Source: Pseudooceanicola nanhaiensis
GTDB taxonomy: Bacteria; Pseudomonadota; Alphaproteobacteria; Rhodobacterales; Rhodobacteraceae
Length of the DNA: 64,000 nucleotides
Direction: 5' to 3'
NCBI RefSeq assembly: GCF_020171315.1
Contig: NZ_JAIUZP010000001.1
Coordinates: forward strand, 952,963-1,016,962
Every line of letters starts with the position of its first letter. Position 1 is the stretch's first letter. The position numbers and the translations under genes are program-made. A model generated the notes under the pieces. It did not search any database. It saw only the letters and a list, made by a program, of their open reading frames with translations, and was not told where the DNA came from. This document shows, one piece after another, positions 60,793 to 64,000 of this stretch.

Positions 60793-62280
60793 TTACTCGA
60801 CGTTAACGGCGTGGTTCATCACGTGGAAGATGACGTTCTGTTCGATGGTGCCGTCGATCAGATGCGCCCAGGGGCCTTTCGCGTAGACGGCCACATCCTC
60901 GCCCGAATGGGTTTCCGAGGACATCGGGATCAGGGCCTGCTGGAGGTAGTCGACGTCCATCGCCTCTTCCTGCGTGACCGCCGGGCGGACGCCCGCGTAG
61001 TTCATGTCCTCGCGCAGTATCGAGCCCGAGCCGTTGGCGTAGGAGATGACCGAGTAGGGCTGGCCGTCATCGGCGAGGTTCAGATCGTCGCTGTGGATTT
61101 CACCGGTCTTGGCGATACCGAAGCAGAGCCCCTGGATCGGGGTGCCGCGGCCGCAGTAGCCGTTGAAGGCAATGGCGTGCTCGTGGTCGGCGGTCACGAT
61201 GATGAGGGTGTCCTCGTCGCTGGTCATCTCGTCGGCCAGGGCGACGGCTTCGGTCCAGATCATGCCGTCGGCCGCGGTCCGGGCGAAGTTGCCGGCGTGG
61301 TTGGCGTGGTCCACACGGCCCGCTTCGATCTCGAGGTAGAAGCCGTCTTCGTTCTGGCTCAGGAACTCGATCGCGGTGCGGGTCATGTCGGTCAGCGAGG
61401 GTTCGGTGGCCGGGCGGTCCGCCTCGTAGGAGGTGTGGCTGTCGGTCCACAGGCCGAGGATCGGCGCGGTCATCTCCAGCGCGTCGAACTCTTCCTTGTT
61501 CGAGGCATACTGGATGCCTGCATCCGCCGCGGCGGTCAGCAGGTCGGCACCGTCGGCGCGGTGGCCGCTGCCGCCGTTCGGGGTGGCCGTGCCCTTGGGC
61601 ACGAAGTAGCGCGCGCCGCCGCCGAGCGCGATGTCGAGCATGCCCGAGGTCATCGCGTCGATCATCTGGGCGGCGATGTCCGTCTGGGCGGTGCAGCCTT
61701 CCGGCACGGCGTCTTCCCAGTTGCGGTTCGCGGTCTTGGAGTAGACGGCGGCCGGGGTCGCGTGGGTCAGCCGGGCGGTGGAAACGATGCCGACGGACTT
61801 GCCTTCGGCGGCGACCAGTTCGGCGAAGGTGGTCAGCTCGTTGCCGGCCACGGTCGAGCAATCGTCATGGATCGCGGTGCCGCCGAGGTTGATCAGGTTG
61901 AACCGCTGCTTCACGCCGGTGTTCATCGCGCCGGCGGTCGGAGCGGAATCCGGGGTCTGGGCGTTGATGTTGTAGGTCTTCACCAGCGCCGAATAGAATT
62001 CGCTGGTCTCGTAGGGAAGCACGTGCTCCTCGCCCAGCTTGCCCATCTGCTGACCGACATAGAGGCGGGTCGCGTAGTTGGTGCCCACGCCGTTGCCGTC
62101 CGCGATCATCAGGATGACGTTCTTGGCCCGGCCGGTGTTCTGTTCGCGGGCGATCAGCTCCTGGATGGTGGTCTCGCCGGCTTTGAACCAGTCGCTGCCG
62201 GACTGGAGGTCGGGCAGGTCCTGGGCATGTGCGGTCGCGGCGGCCGTCAGCGCCAGGGCGGAAATAAGGGTGCGTTTCAC
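60793..62280 (-). CDS. phoA: Periplasmic alkaline phosphatase PhoA
   Basis: Releases phosphate from organic monoesters in the periplasm. The 495-residue protein has a signal peptide (MKRTLISALALTAAATAHA), the metal-ligand ILMIADGNGVG, the nucleophile Ser in DSAPTAGAM, LTHATPAAVY, EIEAGRVDHANHAGN and TADHEHAI, and the late His in GPWAHLIDG. These follow the order of metal sites in the classical alkaline phosphatase family. It stands alone on the minus strand, upstream of the ABC operon. A weak PHO-box-like repeat lies at 62375, which would fit phosphate control. Confidence 0.95.
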   Translation of the reverse strand: MKRTLISALALTAAATAHAQDLPDLQSGSDWFKAGETTIQELIAREQNTGRAKNVILMIADGNGVGTNYATRLYVGQQMGKLGEEHVLPYETSEFYSALVKTYNINAQTPDSAPTAGAMNTGVKQRFNLINLGGTAIHDDCSTVAGNELTTFAELVAAEGKSVGIVSTARLTHATPAAVYSKTANRNWEDAVPEGCTAQTDIAAQMIDAMTSGMLDIALGGGARYFVPKGTATPNGGSGHRADGADLLTAAADAGIQYASNKEEFDALEMTAPILGLWTDSHTSYEADRPATEPSLTDMTRTAIEFLSQNEDGFYLEIEAGRVDHANHAGNFARTAADGMIWTEAVALADEMTSDEDTLIIVTADHEHAIAFNGYCGRGTPIQGLCFGIAKTGEIHSDDLNLADDGQPYSVISYANGSGSILREDMNYAGVRPAVTQEEAMDVDYLQQALIPMSSETHSGEDVAVYAKGPWAHLIDGTIEQNVIFHVMNHAVNVE

Positions 62281-62557
62281 GGGGATATCCTCTGTGCGGT
62301 TTCGGGTGCCGTGGGCGAAGACGGCGGCGTGCGCCGGGATGCAGGCGGCAACACAACGGGCATGTAGCGACCCATTGTAACGCGAATGTTATGGGAGGAG
62401 AGCAATCGTCGCTGCAGACAGAGGGCAGGTGGCCCGGTGCCGCGGCCTTGCTGTCTGACACCCGCGCGGGATCGGGCGTCGACCGACACCTTTCACGCGG
62501 CGCGCAGGGCGCGACCACGGCACGTGAGGCGCGGTGCGAGAGGCGGCGTAGGACGCT
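62281..62557. other. Intergenic region between phoA and the Hint-domain gene
   Basis: Contains the phoA promoter region. No coding frame or terminator was recognised for the Hint gene. Confidence 0.5.
62375..62392. promoter_or_regulatory. Weak PHO-box-like direct repeat upstream of phoA
   Basis: TTGTAAC-GCGA-ATGTTAT on the plus strand has the 7-4-7 spacing of PHO boxes, with 9 of 14 half-site bases matching CTGTCAT. Orientation is opposite to phoA, so this is tentative. Confidence 0.25.
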
Positions 62558-63712
62558 TCAGGTGAGGATTGTGCGACGGTTGCGGCGATGGCGCAGCACC
62601 AGCCGCTTGGCGCGTGGCCCGTCGATCAGCGGACGCGAGGCCCGGGGACCGAAGGCCCGCAGCTCTGGGAAGAGGGCCAGCACCTCGTCGCGCAGCGCCT
62701 GCGGCAGGCCGTTCAGGGCCCGATCGCCAAGATAGAGGGATTCCGCCGGGGCACCCTCTGCCAGTACGATCTCGTGCCGGTCGAAGAGCAGGTGGAAATA
62801 CTCTACCCCCTCCGGCGCGATCTGCGCGACGCCGCCCAGATGCCGCAGCTGGCGGGCGGCGACCAGCACCTCCGGCGAGCCATACATGCGCTGGGCGATC
62901 TTCGAGCGCAGCAGCAGACGATGCTGGGGTGACAGAACGAGGTCCCGCCGGGGCAGCCCGTGCCCCAGTACGCCTGCGCGCACCCGCACGGGGGCCAGCT
63001 GCGGCGTGTCCCGCAGCTCCTCCGGCGTCACTGTGCGGCGCCCGATATACCGCAGCGGCTGATCGCCGGAATCGAGCGTCGACACCAGATCGCCCACCCG
63101 CAGCGCCTCGACAGCGATCTCTCCGCGTGGGGTGGCGATGCGTGTGCCGCGCGTGAAGCACATGACCACGCCATTGCTGTCGGTGAGATGGGCATCGTTG
63201 CCGATACCATCCTGCCCGCCGTAGTCGGCGTAATTGCTGTCGGTGGTGAAGTTCGCCTGGTTCGGCGTGTCGTCGAGATCATCGCCGTCGATCTGGGTGA
63301 GCGCCGTGCCGGGCTGGTAGACCCCGGCATCCCCCGCCACGTACTGGCCGGTGCTGGCATCCCACGCCCGAGAGATCGCCACGCCCACCGGGTCATTCTC
63401 GATATAGAGGCCGGTGATGCGGTAATAGAGGCCGGTGTCGGGATCTTGGGTGATCACCTCCCAGTCGGCCTCGACCTCGGACCCGGCGGGATAGGTGACA
63501 CCGTTGATGGTGACCGGCGCGATCAGCGTGGCGCCGCCATCATCCGGATAATCGCCATCCGCGGTCTGCGCCGCCACGTCCGCGGCGCTGGAAAACGACA
63601 TCACGTCGCCGACGGTGGTCCCGACGGTGCTGGTATCGTCCGACTCCGATCCGCTGATTGGGTCTGCGCCGGTGATGCTGGACAGCGAGACGATGCCGAA
63701 GGTGAAGGCCAT
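62558..63712 (-). CDS. Hint (Hedgehog/intein-like) domain protein
   Basis: A 384-residue protein. The first 180 residues are acidic, Asp/Gly/Thr-rich and beta-like (TINGVTYPAGSEVEADWEV, YYRITGLYIENDPVGVAISR). At Cys185 the Hint domain begins: MCFTRGTRIATPRGEIAVEA, then VGDLVSTLDSGDQPLRYIG, and LVLSPQHRLLLRS with the conserved late His. This is the Hint_2 type common in Rhodobacteraceae secreted proteins. The N-terminal Cys of the domain could act in self-cleavage, but no C-terminal Asn extein boundary is evident. The start at 63712 is chosen over an upstream one at 63757 because the conserved MAFTFGIVS start fits. Confidence 0.85.
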   Translation of the reverse strand: MAFTFGIVSLSSITGADPISGSESDDTSTVGTTVGDVMSFSSAADVAAQTADGDYPDDGGATLIAPVTINGVTYPAGSEVEADWEVITQDPDTGLYYRITGLYIENDPVGVAISRAWDASTGQYVAGDAGVYQPGTALTQIDGDDLDDTPNQANFTTDSNYADYGGQDGIGNDAHLTDSNGVVMCFTRGTRIATPRGEIAVEALRVGDLVSTLDSGDQPLRYIGRRTVTPEELRDTPQLAPVRVRAGVLGHGLPRRDLVLSPQHRLLLRSKIAQRMYGSPEVLVAARQLRHLGGVAQIAPEGVEYFHLLFDRHEIVLAEGAPAESLYLGDRALNGLPQALRDEVLALFPELRAFGPRASRPLIDGPRAKRLVLRHRRNRRTILT

Positions 63713-63958
63713 GAAGGTGTGTATCCGTGCGCGCCAACTGACGCCTGAAATACTCAAACGGTGGTTAAAGTTGCTAGGCTACGTTCAGGGCCATGAGGCG
63801 TCAACCATGCCGTTTTGATCGATTTTCGGGGGCATGACATGCTTGCGGTTGTCGAGCGGGGGCGCCTTGCCCGGGCCGATTGTAAACCGGCCCGGATGGG
63901 GGATCGGTTTGAGGAGGGCAGGCGCCGCACGGCCCGCGTTCCGGAAGGCGCGCGCGGA
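63713..63958. other. Gene-free end of contig
   Basis: No supported gene. Short minus-strand frames here begin inside the adapter sequence and are artefacts. Confidence 0.6.
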
Positions 63959-64000
63959 AGATCGGAAGAGCACACGTCTGAACTCCAGTCACACCTTGCA
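63959..64000. other. Illumina sequencing adapter left in the assembly
   Basis: From AGATCGGAAGAGCACACG onward the sequence matches the 34-base TruSeq read-1 adapter (63959-63992), followed by eight bases ACCTTGCA that look like an index. It is not genomic DNA. Confidence 0.97.

Noticed and set aside
63754..63992. Minus-strand frames near the contig end (starting MCSSDL, MLFRSS, MTGVQTC)
   Set aside because: They start inside the sequencing adapter and are artefacts.

Overview
The window is GC-rich DNA from an alphaproteobacterium, most likely a member of the Rhodobacteraceae/Roseobacter group. This rests on the dnaG-rpoD, nrdR-ribD-ribE-ribB-ribH-nusB and Suv3-like helicase-S4-fdxA-carD gene orders, a tRNA-His with no G-1 (U72, A73), GTTC-N7-GTTC LexA-type sites, clustered GANTC (CcrM-type) sites, and several small families I associate with this group. 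The species cannot be named from sequence alone. The last 42 bases (63959-64000) are Illumina sequencing adapter plus an apparent 8-base index, so the right edge is a contig end of a draft assembly. The left edge cuts a gene.

Layout. 1-3.4 kb: 3' part of a large secreted protein with RTX-type repeats, two LamG-like regions and a metzincin zinc motif. 3.6-12.2 kb: tRNA-Glu, recJ and hom on the minus strand, a small lipoprotein, a TetR regulator, dnaG and rpoD. 12.4-24.8 kb: a small exported protein, yjbQ, and then the nrdR/riboflavin/nusB cluster, interrupted by a minus-strand capsule module (kpsC, BexD/CtrA-type export lipoprotein, kpsS) and by a Tat-exported metallo-beta-lactamase gene with an in-frame ochre stop. 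24.8-36.4 kb: a structured RNA that may be 6S RNA, mmcB with a LexA box, tRNA-His, katG, an RluA-type pseudouridine synthase, rpoH, pepF, an alpha/beta hydrolase, an SCP2 protein and a TPR protein. 36.4-45 kb: Suv3-like RNA helicase, S4 protein, fdxA, carD, divergent cobS and cobT, and a KefB/C-type antiporter. 45-51.9 kb: a 943-residue membrane protein joining PilM/GspL-like and GspC/PilP-like ends, MetY, a GT-like protein and a small exported protein. 51.9-63.7 kb: two divergent RTX proteins with matching C-termini, a three-gene ABC system, phoA and a Hint-domain protein.

How the genes fit together. RibD, RibE, RibB(X) and RibH cover most of riboflavin synthesis; a true GTP cyclohydrolase II is not encoded here because the C-terminal half of the RibB protein lacks the zinc cysteines. 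KpsC and KpsS would build the Kdo linker of an ABC-dependent capsule, but the inner-membrane transporter is elsewhere. The two RTX proteins share a C-terminal block expected to act as a type I secretion signal, with no secretion genes in the window. DnaG, RpoD, RpoH and CarD are core replication and transcription functions.

The most rewarding places to look are the PilM/GspL-TM-GspC fusion protein, the ABC trio with a Tat-exported CPFC protein, the cluster of four GANTC sites before rpoD, the LexA-type motifs at hom-recJ and mmcB, the ochre-interrupted metallo-beta-lactamase gene, the 6S-like RNA, and dispersed hairpin repeats that sit at gene ends.
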